Origin: Myxococcaceae bacterium
GTDB lineage: Bacteria > Myxococcota > Myxococcia > Myxococcales > Myxococcaceae
Direction: 5' to 3'
DNA length: 32,096 nt
Assembly (NCBI GenBank): GCA_019694575.1
Contig: JAIBBR010000055.1
Location: 1 to 32,096 of the forward strand
In this document: one piece after another, positions 16,791-24,819 of the stretch
Position numbering within the stretch: position 1 is the stretch's first letter
Layout of the letters: each line of letters begins with the position of its first letter
The notes under the pieces: generated by a model
Told to the model about the DNA's origin: nothing
What the model saw: only the letters and a program-made list of their open reading frames with translations
Database searches by the model: none
Made by a program: the position numbers and the translations under genes

Positions 16791-17885
16791 ATGAATCAGC
16801 AACAGTTCGACGCGCTGCTGGCGCTCGGCGTGAAGAAAAACGTCAGCGACATTCACTTAGAAGTCGGTTACCCACCCACGTACCGGGTCAACGGCTCGCT
16901 CTACGGCGCCCGCATGGAGCCGCTCAAGCCCGAAGACACCCTCGCCGCGGCCCGCTTGGTGCTGGGCAAGCAAGACGTGGGCGGCAACGAAGTCGACCGC
17001 AGCTACAGTATTCCCGGGGTGTCTCGCTTTCGCGCCAGCGTGTTTCGCCAGCGCAACAGCTACGGCCTGGTGTTGCGCGTCATTCCCTTCGAAATACCCA
17101 CCGTCGAAAAATTGGGCCTGCCTCCCGTCATCGACCGCGTGGCGCAAGCGCGTGAAGGCTTGGTGCTGGTGACAGGCGCGACCGGCCAGGGCAAGTCGAC
17201 CACCATCGCGGCGATTCTGCAGCGCATCAACGCGTCAGAGCGTTTGCACATCGTCACCATCGAAGACCCGATTGAATTCATTTACCCCATCTCGCAATCG
17301 CTCATTATTCAGCGTGAAGTAGGCAGCGACACCGAGAGCTTCAAGCACGCGCTGCGCGCGGCGATGCGGCAAGACCCCGACATCATCATGGTGGGCGAGC
17401 TGAGAGACCCAGAGACCGCCGACACCTGTTTGAAAGCGGCAGAAACCGGCCACTTGGTCATCGGTACACTCCACACGATGGACGTGGTGCGCACCATCGG
17501 CCGCTTCGCCGGCCTCTTTCCCAACGAAGAGCAGACACTGGCCCGCGGCCGTTTGGCTGACGTGCTCAAAGCAGTGTTGAGCTTACGGCTGTTGCCCCGC
17601 GCCGACGGTCAAGGCTTGGTGCCGGCGTGCGAAGCGCTGCTCACCACCCTGTCGATGCAACAAGCCATTCGCGACCCCGCCAAGACGCACGAATTGATGT
17701 CCATCATGGAGCGCTCGTCAGAAGACCTGGGCACCCAGACGTTTGACCAACACTTGCTCGAAATGCACAACAAAGGCCTCATCTCACTCGACACCGCCAA
17801 GGCGAACGCCACGTCGCCAGCGATGATTGAGCGCGCCATCGCCCTCGAGACTGAACCTTCTTCCATGGGAGGCAAGAGGCGCTAA
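16791..17885 (+). CDS. PilT/PilU-like type IV pilus retraction ATPase
   Basis: The 364-residue protein is a full-length PilT-type secretion ATPase. It has an N-terminal PAS-like domain (VSDIHLEVGYPPTYRVNG), a Walker A motif GATGQGKST (about 129-137; families usually have GPTGSGKST), an Asp box IEDPIEF (about 158-164), a Walker B region DPDIIMVGELRDPETA (about 195-210) and a His box GHLVIGTLHT (about 220-229). It would power pilus disassembly at the inner-membrane base, for twitching or social motility. GGAGG at 16781-16785 with five bases of spacing fixes the start at MNQQQFDALL. It forms a tight operon with the next two genes. The GELRD and GQGKS variants suggest a PilU-like or divergent paralogue rather than the main PilT. 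Confidence 0.9.
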   Translation: MNQQQFDALLALGVKKNVSDIHLEVGYPPTYRVNGSLYGARMEPLKPEDTLAAARLVLGKQDVGGNEVDRSYSIPGVSRFRASVFRQRNSYGLVLRVIPFEIPTVEKLGLPPVIDRVAQAREGLVLVTGATGQGKSTTIAAILQRINASERLHIVTIEDPIEFIYPISQSLIIQREVGSDTESFKHALRAAMRQDPDIIMVGELRDPETADTCLKAAETGHLVIGTLHTMDVVRTIGRFAGLFPNEEQTLARGRLADVLKAVLSLRLLPRADGQGLVPACEALLTTLSMQQAIRDPAKTHELMSIMERSSEDLGTQTFDQHLLEMHNKGLISLDTAKANATSPAMIERAIALETEPSSMGGKRR

Positions 17886-18814
17886 TGGCCTCGGCCGCTC
17901 CATCGGTCATCGTCTTGGTTGACGACGACGCCATGCTCTTGCAGCTGCTCTCTGAGCTGCTGCATTCAGACACGCGCATCGTCGACACCGTGTGCGGCCG
18001 CGACGGGCTGACGGCCGACTTGATTTCGCTCTCGCAGCCCAGCCTGGTGATTTTGAACCCGGCCACGGGCGGTTTGAAGCGAGAACAAATGGCCAGCCTG
18101 GTAAGCGAAGTGCGCGAGTCGACGAGCGCGCGCTTCGTGTTGATGGTGAACGACGACGACGAAGTGGCGGTGGGCGAAATGGTCGAAGCCCTCGGCGCCG
18201 ACTCGAGCGTGCCGATTCGCACCTTGCTGCGTGACCCCTTGGCGCAATTGCTGCCGGTGGTGGGCGGCGAAAAGGCCGTCACCGCGGCCGACAGCGGCCT
18301 TTCGAAGCTCAACGCCTTGGGCGCCGACGACATCATGTCGCTCGAGCTCGACGCGATGCCGCGCATCGCCACTCCGCTGCCACGCAAAATCATCGACGTC
18401 GGCAAGGTGAAAGACGAAGGGCCGATTGTCGACTTGGGTGCGTTGATTGACGAAGAGCTCGCCAAGTTCGACAAGCAAGCGCCGGCGGTTGACCACTACG
18501 ACGTCTCGGTCGACACCTTGACCGACCACAACCTTTACGCAGAGCGCGGCACCGACGTGCAGGGCGTTTTCGTGGCCACGCCCGTGTTGCCGCGGGTAGG
18601 CGCCGAGCTCACGGTGCGGGTGCAGTTTCCCTGGGGGCAGACCTTCGACTGGAAAGGCATTGTGGCCTGGGCCCGCAGCGACATTGCCTTTGGCAAACGC
18701 CGCAAGACGGGCTTCGGGTTGTCGGTGAACTTCAGCGACGCCGACAAGAAGGCCTTGGAGCGCATGACGCAGTTACGCGCGCCCATGACCGCGGCCGAGA
18801 GCAAGGCGGCTTGA
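17885..18814 (+). CDS. Pseudo-receiver fused to a myxobacterial PilZ-like domain (TIGR02266 type)
   Basis: The 309-residue protein begins with a CheY-like receiver: VIVLVDDDAMLL supplies the acidic pocket (Asp13-15). The usual phospho-acceptor Asp is Asn58, in PSLVILNPATG, so phosphorylation is unlikely. Residues 120-200 are a low-complexity linker. Residues about 203-300 (TDVQGVFVATP, GIVAWARS, KTGFGLSVNF) match the Myxococcus paralogous PilZ domain. It lacks the usual R-x3-R and D-x-S-x2-G c-di-GMP signatures, so binding is doubtful. The ATG overlaps the previous stop by one base (TAATG) and the stop overlaps the next start in TTGA, which implies translational coupling with pilus genes and suggests a pilus-regulating adaptor. 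Confidence 0.8.
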   Translation: MASAAPSVIVLVDDDAMLLQLLSELLHSDTRIVDTVCGRDGLTADLISLSQPSLVILNPATGGLKREQMASLVSEVRESTSARFVLMVNDDDEVAVGEMVEALGADSSVPIRTLLRDPLAQLLPVVGGEKAVTAADSGLSKLNALGADDIMSLELDAMPRIATPLPRKIIDVGKVKDEGPIVDLGALIDEELAKFDKQAPAVDHYDVSVDTLTDHNLYAERGTDVQGVFVATPVLPRVGAELTVRVQFPWGQTFDWKGIVAWARSDIAFGKRRKTGFGLSVNFSDADKKALERMTQLRAPMTAAESKAA

Positions 18815-19794
18815 GTTTCGTCGAGTCGCTTTTCACCGTCTGGGTCACTTTTTTAGGCCTCTGCGTGGGGAGTTTTTTGAACGTGGTCATCGGCCGGCTG
18901 CCGCTGGGCGAGAGCATCGTGTACCCGGGCTCACGCTGCCCCCAGTGCAAAAACCCCATCGCTTGGTACGACAACATTCCCGTGGTGTCGTGGCTGGTGT
19001 TGCGCGGCCAATGCCGCCATTGCCAAACGCCCATTTCACCGCGTTACATTTTGGTCGAAATGTTGGTGGGTGTTCTCTACCTGCTGGCGTTTCAAAAATT
19101 CGGGTGGACCCTGGCGTTGCCGGGGCCGCTCATCTTCATTGGTTTTCTTGTCGCGCTGTCATTCATCGACGCCGAACATTGGGTTTTACCCTTTGAAATC
19201 ACCCTGCCCGGCATTGTCGTGGGCTTGCTGCTGAGTTGGGTGGGCGGCCTGCACGGCTTCTACGAATCACTCTTTGGCGCGCTGCTTGGCTTCTTGGGCC
19301 TGCGCGCAGTGGAGTACTTTGGCTGGCTGGGCTTTCGCAAAGAAGCAATGGGCGCGGGCGACAAGTTTCTCTTCGCGTTGATTGGCGCGTTCTTGGGTTG
19401 GCGCGCGCTGCTCGGCGTGATGCTGCTGGCGTCGATTCAGGGCTCGGTGTTCGGCATCGGCAAAATTCTGGTGCTGCGCCGTAAAAACGAGCCCGAAAAA
19501 CCGAAAGAGCCCCCTGAAGAGAAGCCCCCCGCGTACACCATGACGTGGGAGTTTTTGCAGCCGGGGCTTTCTATCGGCCGCCGGCTGCTGCTGCTGCCCT
19601 ACTCGCTTTTCTTGCAGCCCATTCCCGACGCTCCGCTCGACGAACAAGGCGAGGAGGTGGAATGGAAGCCCGACTTGACCAACATTCCCTTCGGGCCGTG
19701 GTTGGCGTTAGGCGCGTTAGAAGTGTTGCTGTGGGCCGAGGTGCTGGCCGCGAAGTTGCCGCTCGCCGGTATGGAATTTCTCTTCGGGACTTAA
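18811..19794 (+). CDS. pilD: Type IV prepilin peptidase / N-methyltransferase (PilD)
   Basis: This is a polytopic inner-membrane aspartic protease that removes the leader from prepilins and methylates the new N-terminus. Two zinc-type CxxC pairs (Cys43/46 and Cys68/71) mark the N-terminal cytoplasmic domain. Asp120 in SFIDAEH and Asp184 in MGAGDKFLF are the catalytic pair. Translation starts at TTG 18811, which overlaps the preceding TGA as TTGA. A cytoplasmic insertion of about 75 residues, starting RRKNEPEKPKEPPEEKPP, separates the peptidase core from the last helix (IPFGPWLALGALEVLLW). This makes the protein longer (327 residues) than the 250-290 typical for PilD. The stop is 4 bp from the convergent anti-sigma-like gene. 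Confidence 0.92.
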   Translation: MSFVESLFTVWVTFLGLCVGSFLNVVIGRLPLGESIVYPGSRCPQCKNPIAWYDNIPVVSWLVLRGQCRHCQTPISPRYILVEMLVGVLYLLAFQKFGWTLALPGPLIFIGFLVALSFIDAEHWVLPFEITLPGIVVGLLLSWVGGLHGFYESLFGALLGFLGLRAVEYFGWLGFRKEAMGAGDKFLFALIGAFLGWRALLGVMLLASIQGSVFGIGKILVLRRKNEPEKPKEPPEEKPPAYTMTWEFLQPGLSIGRRLLLLPYSLFLQPIPDAPLDEQGEEVEWKPDLTNIPFGPWLALGALEVLLWAEVLAAKLPLAGMEFLFGT

Positions 19795-19798
19795 GCGC

Positions 19799-21577
19799 TT
19801 ACTTCGCCGGGTGGAGCGCTTCGTTGATGATTTGGCGAAAGTTTTCGACCGGGCGGGCCCCCATGACTTCGCGGCCGTTGATGTAATAGGCCGGCACCGC
19901 GGTAGCGCCAATGCGCTTGGCTTCAGCGATGTCGGCGTCGACTTGGGCCACAATTTGTGGCGAGTCCATCGCCTGGGTGAAGCTCGCCACGTTCAAGCGC
20001 AAGCGACGGGCGTAGTCGACCAAGTCTCCGCGGCTCAAATTTTCTGGGTTGGCGAAACACAGCTCGATGAATTCAAACATTTTACCCTGCTGGCCCGCAG
20101 CCAAGGCCGCCGCCGCGGCTTGGCGCCCGTTGCTGCCTTCGCGAGGCAGGGGGTTGAACTTCACGCGGTAGCGCACCTTGCTTCCCAATTCAGTGCGCAC
20201 TTGCTTCATCGCTTCGTAACCCTTTTTGGTAAACGGCCCCACGGCGAGGTCGGTGAACTCCACCACTTCGACCGTCGTACCGTCGGCGCGTGAGCCAGCA
20301 ATGTCTACTTTGGCGGCCCGGTCATGCATCATCACCACTCGATATTGCTTGTCGTTGCCTTTCTCGCGCGCAGGCAAAGCCAACGCGGCGCCTCGGCTCA
20401 CACCACCGTCGACGGCGCCCCGGGCCTCGAACTCCAAGGGGTAAGCGAAACGCACGGCACCATTTTTAGGCGCGGGAAATTTCACTTGCTGCAGCTCGGT
20501 CATCACACACGACGCCACCCACGGGTTGGCCATGGTGTAGTCAGTGTCCATTTCGGTGTTGATGAGCCGGCCCTGGTTCTCGTGCGGCTCGACGGTGAGA
20601 ATGAGCGTCACTTTTCCTTCGAGCTTCTGGTTCTGCAAAAGCCACTTATAGAAGCACTCGGTCATTTGCCAGCCACGGTCAGAAACCGCCCACTCCAAAG
20701 ACTCCAAATCGAATGATTTCGATACCTCGCTAAAAGGCGTGAGCGGCAACGTCTGGGCTTTCGGGTTTGCGGCGGCCAACGCTTGCGTCGCCTTCGACGA
20801 AGCGGGGGTTTTCTCTCGCGCCCACGCTGTGCCTTCGGGCACGGTCACCTTCACGCCATCATCACCCAGCGCCACCGCCGAGCCTTGCGCCACGAAAACC
20901 ATGAGCGCCGCCGTCTTCCAACCGGCGTTGCGCGTACCTTGCTTCGAGTTCCACGTCAGCATTGTGTGCCTCCAGCGTTCGAGTTGCGACGCTGCGCTGA
21001 CATGCGTGAAGGCTTGCGAAGGTTCCACGCTGATGAGCACCTCACCGTCGGTGCGAATGGTTTCTCTTAACGCGTGCACGGTGAGCACGCCTTCGGTCAC
21101 CAAGCTCCCGCTCACCAATGTCCAGCTGTCTTCACTGTCGCGCCGGGCTTCTCCACGCAGCAGTGTGAGGCGTGCGCCCGCGCTCTCGGTTTCTACCGGC
21201 GTGTGTTCTGCCCGGCAGGTGCTGCCTACCGCCACCGCACGCGACGCGGGTGAAGACGACGTTCCCTCATTCGACGAATGCAGCTGCGTACCCACGGCGA
21301 ACAACGCCACCACCGCGGCTGCGGCGAAGGCAAGCCATTGCCAGCGATGCAGAGACTGACGTGCCGGCGCCAACACTTTCTGCGTCACGCGTTCGGCCCG
21401 CGCGAGGTCTTCGGCGCTCGGTTGCCAGGTGGCCGTTTCTATCGCCTGCAAGTCGCGCCACGCCGCGGCGAGTTGAGGAGCCTGCGCCAGCTTCTCTTCT
21501 ACCGCGCGCGCTTCATCAGTCGACAGCTCACCGGCCTGCCAACGCGACAACAGCTCGAGCTCTTCAAGCGGGGGCAT
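19799..21577 (-). CDS. Multidomain anti-sigma-like protein: helical N-terminus, one membrane segment, FecR-like, AgmX/PglI-like and cysteine-less DsbA domain
   Basis: The 592-residue protein begins with an acidic helical region (1-70, LEELELLSRWQAGELSTDEA) resembling the sigma-binding part of anti-sigma factors, without zinc ligands. A membrane segment follows at about 79-98, then a FecR-like periplasmic region (about 105-240). Residues 300-395 (TECFYKWLLQNQKLEGKVTL, then MANPWVASCVMTELQQVKFP) resemble the AgmX/PglI C-terminal domain found in Myxococcus. Residues 420-592 are a DsbA/thioredoxin fold: VVEFTDLAVGPFTKKGYEAM stands where active proteins have CPxC, and the cis-Pro loop GATAVPAYYINGREV is kept. 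It overlaps the upstream ECF sigma gene by 14 bp. The sigma-control role is inferred from the overlap and topology, and the oxidoreductase activity appears lost. Confidence 0.78.
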   Translation of the reverse strand: MPPLEELELLSRWQAGELSTDEARAVEEKLAQAPQLAAAWRDLQAIETATWQPSAEDLARAERVTQKVLAPARQSLHRWQWLAFAAAAVVALFAVGTQLHSSNEGTSSSPASRAVAVGSTCRAEHTPVETESAGARLTLLRGEARRDSEDSWTLVSGSLVTEGVLTVHALRETIRTDGEVLISVEPSQAFTHVSAASQLERWRHTMLTWNSKQGTRNAGWKTAALMVFVAQGSAVALGDDGVKVTVPEGTAWAREKTPASSKATQALAAANPKAQTLPLTPFSEVSKSFDLESLEWAVSDRGWQMTECFYKWLLQNQKLEGKVTLILTVEPHENQGRLINTEMDTDYTMANPWVASCVMTELQQVKFPAPKNGAVRFAYPLEFEARGAVDGGVSRGAALALPAREKGNDKQYRVVMMHDRAAKVDIAGSRADGTTVEVVEFTDLAVGPFTKKGYEAMKQVRTELGSKVRYRVKFNPLPREGSNGRQAAAAALAAGQQGKMFEFIELCFANPENLSRGDLVDYARRLRLNVASFTQAMDSPQIVAQVDADIAEAKRIGATAVPAYYINGREVMGARPVENFRQIINEALHPAK

Positions 21578-22130
21578 CGGTATCTCCTTTCTCTGGCACG
21601 AGCGCGGGGCGCAAATTCAACAACAACTCGGCGCGGGCCCGGTGCAGCCGCGACTTCACCGTGCCCAACGGCACGCCTTCTGCTTCGGCAATGGCTTCCA
21701 ACGGTTGGTGATGACACTGCGCCAGCACGAAGACGCGCCGCTGTTCTTCAGACAGTTTCTGCACCGCCACTTCGAGCAAGGCCTGCAATTGACGCTCGTG
21801 GGTATAGGCATCTCCACGCACGCTGGTTGATTCTACCGGGCGCGCTTCATCGAGCGGCACCCAGGTCAACCCGCGCTTGCGCTTTTGCATCAACAACCAG
21901 CGGTGCGAGACAGTGAAAACCCAGGTGGACAATTGGGCGGGCCCTTCCGGGTCGAACTTGGGCAACACTTTCAGCAAATGCTCGAAGAGCGCTTGCAGCT
22001 CATCATCTTTCTCGGCACGGTTGCCCAGCCGCCGCAACAACCCCGCGACATGCGGGCCCATTTCGCGCAAAAAAGCAGCTTGCGCGTGCGCATTACCCGC
22101 TTGAGCCTTCTTTAAAAGCGCCGTGTTCAC
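21564..22130 (-). CDS. ECF-type RNA polymerase sigma factor (module 1)
   Basis: The 188-residue protein has sigma region 2 (AFLREMGPHVAGLLRRLGNR, KDDELQALFEHLLKVLPKFD, STWVFTVSHRWLLMQKRK) and region 4 (LSEEQRRVFVLAQCHHQPLE, then GVPLGTVKSRLHRARAELL), the minimal ECF plan. It directs RNA polymerase to a small set of stress or envelope promoters. The start is GTG at 22130; the ribosome binding site is weak (AAAAAG directly before the GTG). Its last 14 bases overlap the anti-sigma-like gene that follows on the same strand, a classical sigma/anti-sigma arrangement. The -35-like GGAACC upstream suggests autoregulation. Confidence 0.9.
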   Translation of the reverse strand: MNTALLKKAQAGNAHAQAAFLREMGPHVAGLLRRLGNRAEKDDELQALFEHLLKVLPKFDPEGPAQLSTWVFTVSHRWLLMQKRKRGLTWVPLDEARPVESTSVRGDAYTHERQLQALLEVAVQKLSEEQRRVFVLAQCHHQPLEAIAEAEGVPLGTVKSRLHRARAELLLNLRPALVPEKGDTDAPA

Positions 22131-22146
22131 CTTTTTGCTGGCCCCG

Positions 22147-22174
22147 TAACATGCACGGGAAAAGCAAAGGTTCC
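22147..22174 (-). promoter_or_regulatory. Candidate ECF promoter upstream of sigma module 1
   Basis: On the minus strand GGAACC (22174-22169) is followed after 16 bases by ATGTTA, around 22152-22147. This resembles the GGAAC-N18-GTT layout of SigR-type ECF promoters. It lies 16-20 bases before the GTG start, which is a suitable distance. This would make the sigma factor autoregulated. The consensus is short, so chance is possible. Confidence 0.35.
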
Positions 22175-22194
22175 ACCCGGTTGTAGAAAAGAAA

Positions 22195-23721
22195 CTAAGC
22201 GCGGTGGCCGTCTTGGGTCAGCTTGGCTATCCACTGTGCCACCAAGCGCGTTTCTTCACCTGACAACAGCTCTTCGGCTTGAGGCCGCATGCGGTACACC
22301 CAATTGTGCGGGCCTACCGTGCCCGGCAGGTTGACGCGCGAAGTCTCGCTAAACACGTCTTGCCACGGCAGCACACACAGCTCGCTCGACGCCTGCATCG
22401 CCGAGCGCAACAACGCGTCATGCAGTGTCAAAGAAAAGCCACTCGACGGGTTCTGCCCCGCCATTTCGGGGAAGGTGCGAATCACCGCTTCGCGCTCCCA
22501 GGGCTGCGCGTTTTCCCACCAGGCTTTCAAAGTCTCGGTGTCGTGGGTGCCCGTCGTCACCAGAGACACCGCGGGGTATTGATGCGGGTGGGTGTACACG
22601 CCGTCGCGCCGCGCCCAGCGCATCACCTCGTAGCCGGGCAATTTCAGCTCGGTCAGCACTTCGCGCGCAAAGGGTGGAATCACCCCCAAGTCTTCCGCCA
22701 CGATGCGGCTGCCTTCAGAAAGCAGACGAAAGTGCTTCTCGCCCAGTGCGCGCTGCGAGGGCTCGTCGCTGGGTACGAAGCGGCCGCGCGGGGTTTGCTC
22801 GTCGCGAACCCACTGGCGAAAATAACCAATGGCGTGGTCGACCCGGCGCAAGTCGTAATAGCTGGCCGCTTTCTGCGCGCGCGCTTTCAGCCACGAATAA
22901 TCTTCGCGGGCCATTGCTTCGAAGTCGAACCACGGCAGGCCCCAGTCTTGGCCGTCAGCGGCGAAATCGTCAGGAGGTACTCCCAGCCGCGCATCGCGCC
23001 GCAACAACCCGGGGTGCACCCAGGCGTCGGCGCTGTTCTGGCTAATGATGAACGGCTCGTCGCCGCAAATCAGCACGCCGGCGGCGCGCGCCTGGTCGCG
23101 TACTTTTTGCCATTGCTCTTCAGCCACCCACTGCAGCCATGTTTGGTAGCCGATTTTTTTCGCCAGACGCTGGCGGGCTTCGTTGAGCGCCGCGCCTTGC
23201 CGCATCGCCAAAGGGGCCGGCCATTCCCAAAAAGCGCGAAAGCCGTTCTCTTCAGACAGCGCGGTGAAGAGCGCGAAATCGTCGAGCCAGCTTTTCTGCG
23301 CGCGCGCCCACACCTCGAAGCGCTCACGCTGGGCCGCGGTGCCTTGCTTCAAAAACGCCGCGTACCCCCGCTCGAGCAACGCTTCTTTGAGGGGAAAAAC
23401 CAAGTCGTAACGCACGGTGGCCGAGGCGCGGGCTTCTTGCACCGTGGCGCGCTCTGCTTGCGAGAGGGCCACGGCCACCGGCAACCCGCGCACATCGATG
23501 AACAGCGGGTTCAAACCAAACGCGCTCGCGGTGGAATAAGGGCTGGGGTCGTTGTGCGCGGTGGGCAACAGGGGCAGCGTCATCCACAACTTTTGGCGGG
23601 CGGCGCCGAGCCACGTGAAAAAGCCGGGCAGTGAGCCAAAGTCGCCCACTCCCAAATCTTGCGCGCTGCGCACCGAGAAGAGTGGCAACAAAATGCCGCA
23701 GAGGCGGTTAGAACCATTCAT
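22195..23721 (-). CDS. malQ: 4-alpha-glucanotransferase (amylomaltase, GH77)
   Basis: The 508-residue enzyme carries the GH77 signatures: the substrate loop PSPYSTASAFGLNPLFID; GDEPFIISQNSADAWVHP (in place of the usual GDLPFYVA..SADVW); the nucleophile Asp in YDLRRVDHAIGYFRQW; the acid/base Glu in IVAEDLGVI; and TTGTHDTETLKAWW. It transfers glucan chains between maltodextrins for glycogen or maltose metabolism in the cytoplasm. The start is MNGSNRLCGILLP at 23721. The longer frame from 23763 overlaps the divergent glycosylase start and is rejected. Only 19 bp separate it from that divergent gene, so their promoters must overlap the coding ends. No other glycogen gene is nearby. Confidence 0.93.
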   Translation of the reverse strand: MNGSNRLCGILLPLFSVRSAQDLGVGDFGSLPGFFTWLGAARQKLWMTLPLLPTAHNDPSPYSTASAFGLNPLFIDVRGLPVAVALSQAERATVQEARASATVRYDLVFPLKEALLERGYAAFLKQGTAAQRERFEVWARAQKSWLDDFALFTALSEENGFRAFWEWPAPLAMRQGAALNEARQRLAKKIGYQTWLQWVAEEQWQKVRDQARAAGVLICGDEPFIISQNSADAWVHPGLLRRDARLGVPPDDFAADGQDWGLPWFDFEAMAREDYSWLKARAQKAASYYDLRRVDHAIGYFRQWVRDEQTPRGRFVPSDEPSQRALGEKHFRLLSEGSRIVAEDLGVIPPFAREVLTELKLPGYEVMRWARRDGVYTHPHQYPAVSLVTTGTHDTETLKAWWENAQPWEREAVIRTFPEMAGQNPSSGFSLTLHDALLRSAMQASSELCVLPWQDVFSETSRVNLPGTVGPHNWVYRMRPQAEELLSGEETRLVAQWIAKLTQDGHRA

Positions 23722-23740
23722 CGTCGAAGCCGTCACTACC

Positions 23741-24337
23741 ATGCTGCAGCCCGCGAGCCCCACCTTCTTTCAACGCAGCGCTTTGGCGCTCGCTCCCGCG
23801 CTGCTTGGGCAGTGGTTGGTGCACCGTTTAGAAGGCGCCCCGCCCCGCGTTGGCCGCATCGTCGAGACCGAGGCGTATGTCGGCCCGCATGACAAGGCGG
23901 CGCATTCGTCGAAGGGCCGTACCCCGCGCACTGAAGTCATGTACCGCGCGCCGGGTCACGCTTACGTGTTTCTCGTTTACGGCATGCACCACTGCTTCAA
24001 CGTGGTGACAGGCAATGGCTCGGCGGTGCTGGTGCGCGCGCTCGAGCCGGTGATGGGCGTACCGCGCGCGGTGCGCACCGACGGGCCAGGAAAATTAACC
24101 AAAGCGCTTGGCCTCACCCTGTTGCAGAACGGGCTGTACCTGCCCACGGCGTCGCTGTTCATCGCCGAGCGTACCGTGGTGGAACACCAACACATTGCCA
24201 GCGGCCCGCGCATTGGCATCGACTACGCCCAAGAGTGGGTTAACAAGCCCTATCGTTTTTGGCTGCGCGACAACCCGTTCGTCAGTGTGGCGAAAGCATC
24301 GGGTGCACACCCGCCGCGTCGGCGCGTGCCCGGCTGA
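23741..24337 (+). CDS. DNA-3-methyladenine glycosylase (AAG/MPG family)
   Basis: The 198-residue protein has the compact AAG fold signatures: RIVETEAYVGPHDKAAHSSK with the catalytic Glu, RTPRTEVMYRAPGHAYVFLV, YGMHHCFNVVT, and DGPGKLTKALGL with RFWLRDNPF near the C-terminus. The enzyme flips out and excises alkylated purines such as 3-methyladenine and hypoxanthine, starting base excision repair. The start MLQPASPTFFQ at 23741 is chosen because the upstream continuation is antisense to malQ. The last 56 bp overlap the 3' end of a convergent acyl-carrier-like gene, and both proteins contribute only variable tails there. Confidence 0.92.
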   Translation: MLQPASPTFFQRSALALAPALLGQWLVHRLEGAPPRVGRIVETEAYVGPHDKAAHSSKGRTPRTEVMYRAPGHAYVFLVYGMHHCFNVVTGNGSAVLVRALEPVMGVPRAVRTDGPGKLTKALGLTLLQNGLYLPTASLFIAERTVVEHQHIASGPRIGIDYAQEWVNKPYRFWLRDNPFVSVAKASGAHPPRRRVPG

Positions 24338-24554
24338 CCAACTTCGCCAAGTCGGCCACCGTGTCGACATTGTTGAGCGGCTCGAAGGGAATCGAGAGCA
24401 ATTCGAGGTCTTCTAAGTCGAGCGCTATCATCACCAGCGCCAACGCGGTGAGCCCCAAGTCTCTTCGCAAGTTCTGCTCGCCGTGAATGCTGTGCACGTC
24501 GACTTCGAGGTGTACCGCTACCGCTTCTCGCACGATGTCGATGTCTTGGCGCAT
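24282..24554 (-). CDS. Acyl-carrier-protein-like protein lacking the phosphopantetheine serine
   Basis: From the ATG at 24554 the protein is 90 residues, the right size for an acyl carrier protein. It follows the ACP pattern: IVREAVAVHLEVDVHSIHGE, NLRRDLGLTALALVMIALDL, and a last helix DTVADLAKLVSRARAD. The key D-S-L of active carriers is T-A-L here (Ala37, codon GCG, one base from Ser TCG), so 4'-phosphopantetheine cannot be attached in the usual way. Longer in-frame starts (24650, 24755) add a basic region with no family resemblance. No fatty-acid or polyketide gene is adjacent. It may be a protein-protein interaction module or a decaying paralogue, and its reading frame is intact. Confidence 0.6.
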   Translation of the reverse strand: MRQDIDIVREAVAVHLEVDVHSIHGEQNLRRDLGLTALALVMIALDLEDLELLSIPFEPLNNVDTVADLAKLVSRARADAAGVHPMLSPH

Positions 24555-24777
24555 CGGAGCTCTTTCTCGTTCGCTTGTCACCGCCGGTCCCGCTGTCTCC
24601 AAACAGGAGTCGGGAGGCATCCATTCCAAATCGTCGCGTGCCTTGTCGCCCATCGTCGTGCCTTTTGTTGGCGGCCGGCGGTGCGCGGTGCACCGCTCCC
24701 TCATTTTTTTAGACAGTCGAGCAGGCCGCGGCGTTAGTGACCGGCTGTTTTCCAAAGAAAAAAAGAAAAACGGGCTG

Positions 24778-24806
24778 CCCTAACGAAATGCCGCTGAAAA
24801 TTGTCT
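24778..24806 (+). promoter_or_regulatory. Candidate ECF promoter of sigma module 2
   Basis: CCCTAACG (24778-24785) is followed after 17 bases by GTCTCTTC (24803), 17 bases before the sigma gene ATG. A similar pair occurs at 26089-26116, before the exported dioxygenase. A TAAC-type -35 and GTC-type -10 are usual for ECF holoenzymes. Autoregulation by the sigma factor encoded downstream is inferred. Confidence 0.4.
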
Positions 24807-24819
24807 CTTCATTCGCCGC

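Noticed and set aside
22279-23634. Plus-strand open frame of 451 codons over malQ
   Set aside because: MalQ on the other strand has all GH77 motifs; this frame has shadow-type composition (Arg/Ala/His/Gln-rich) and no family signature.
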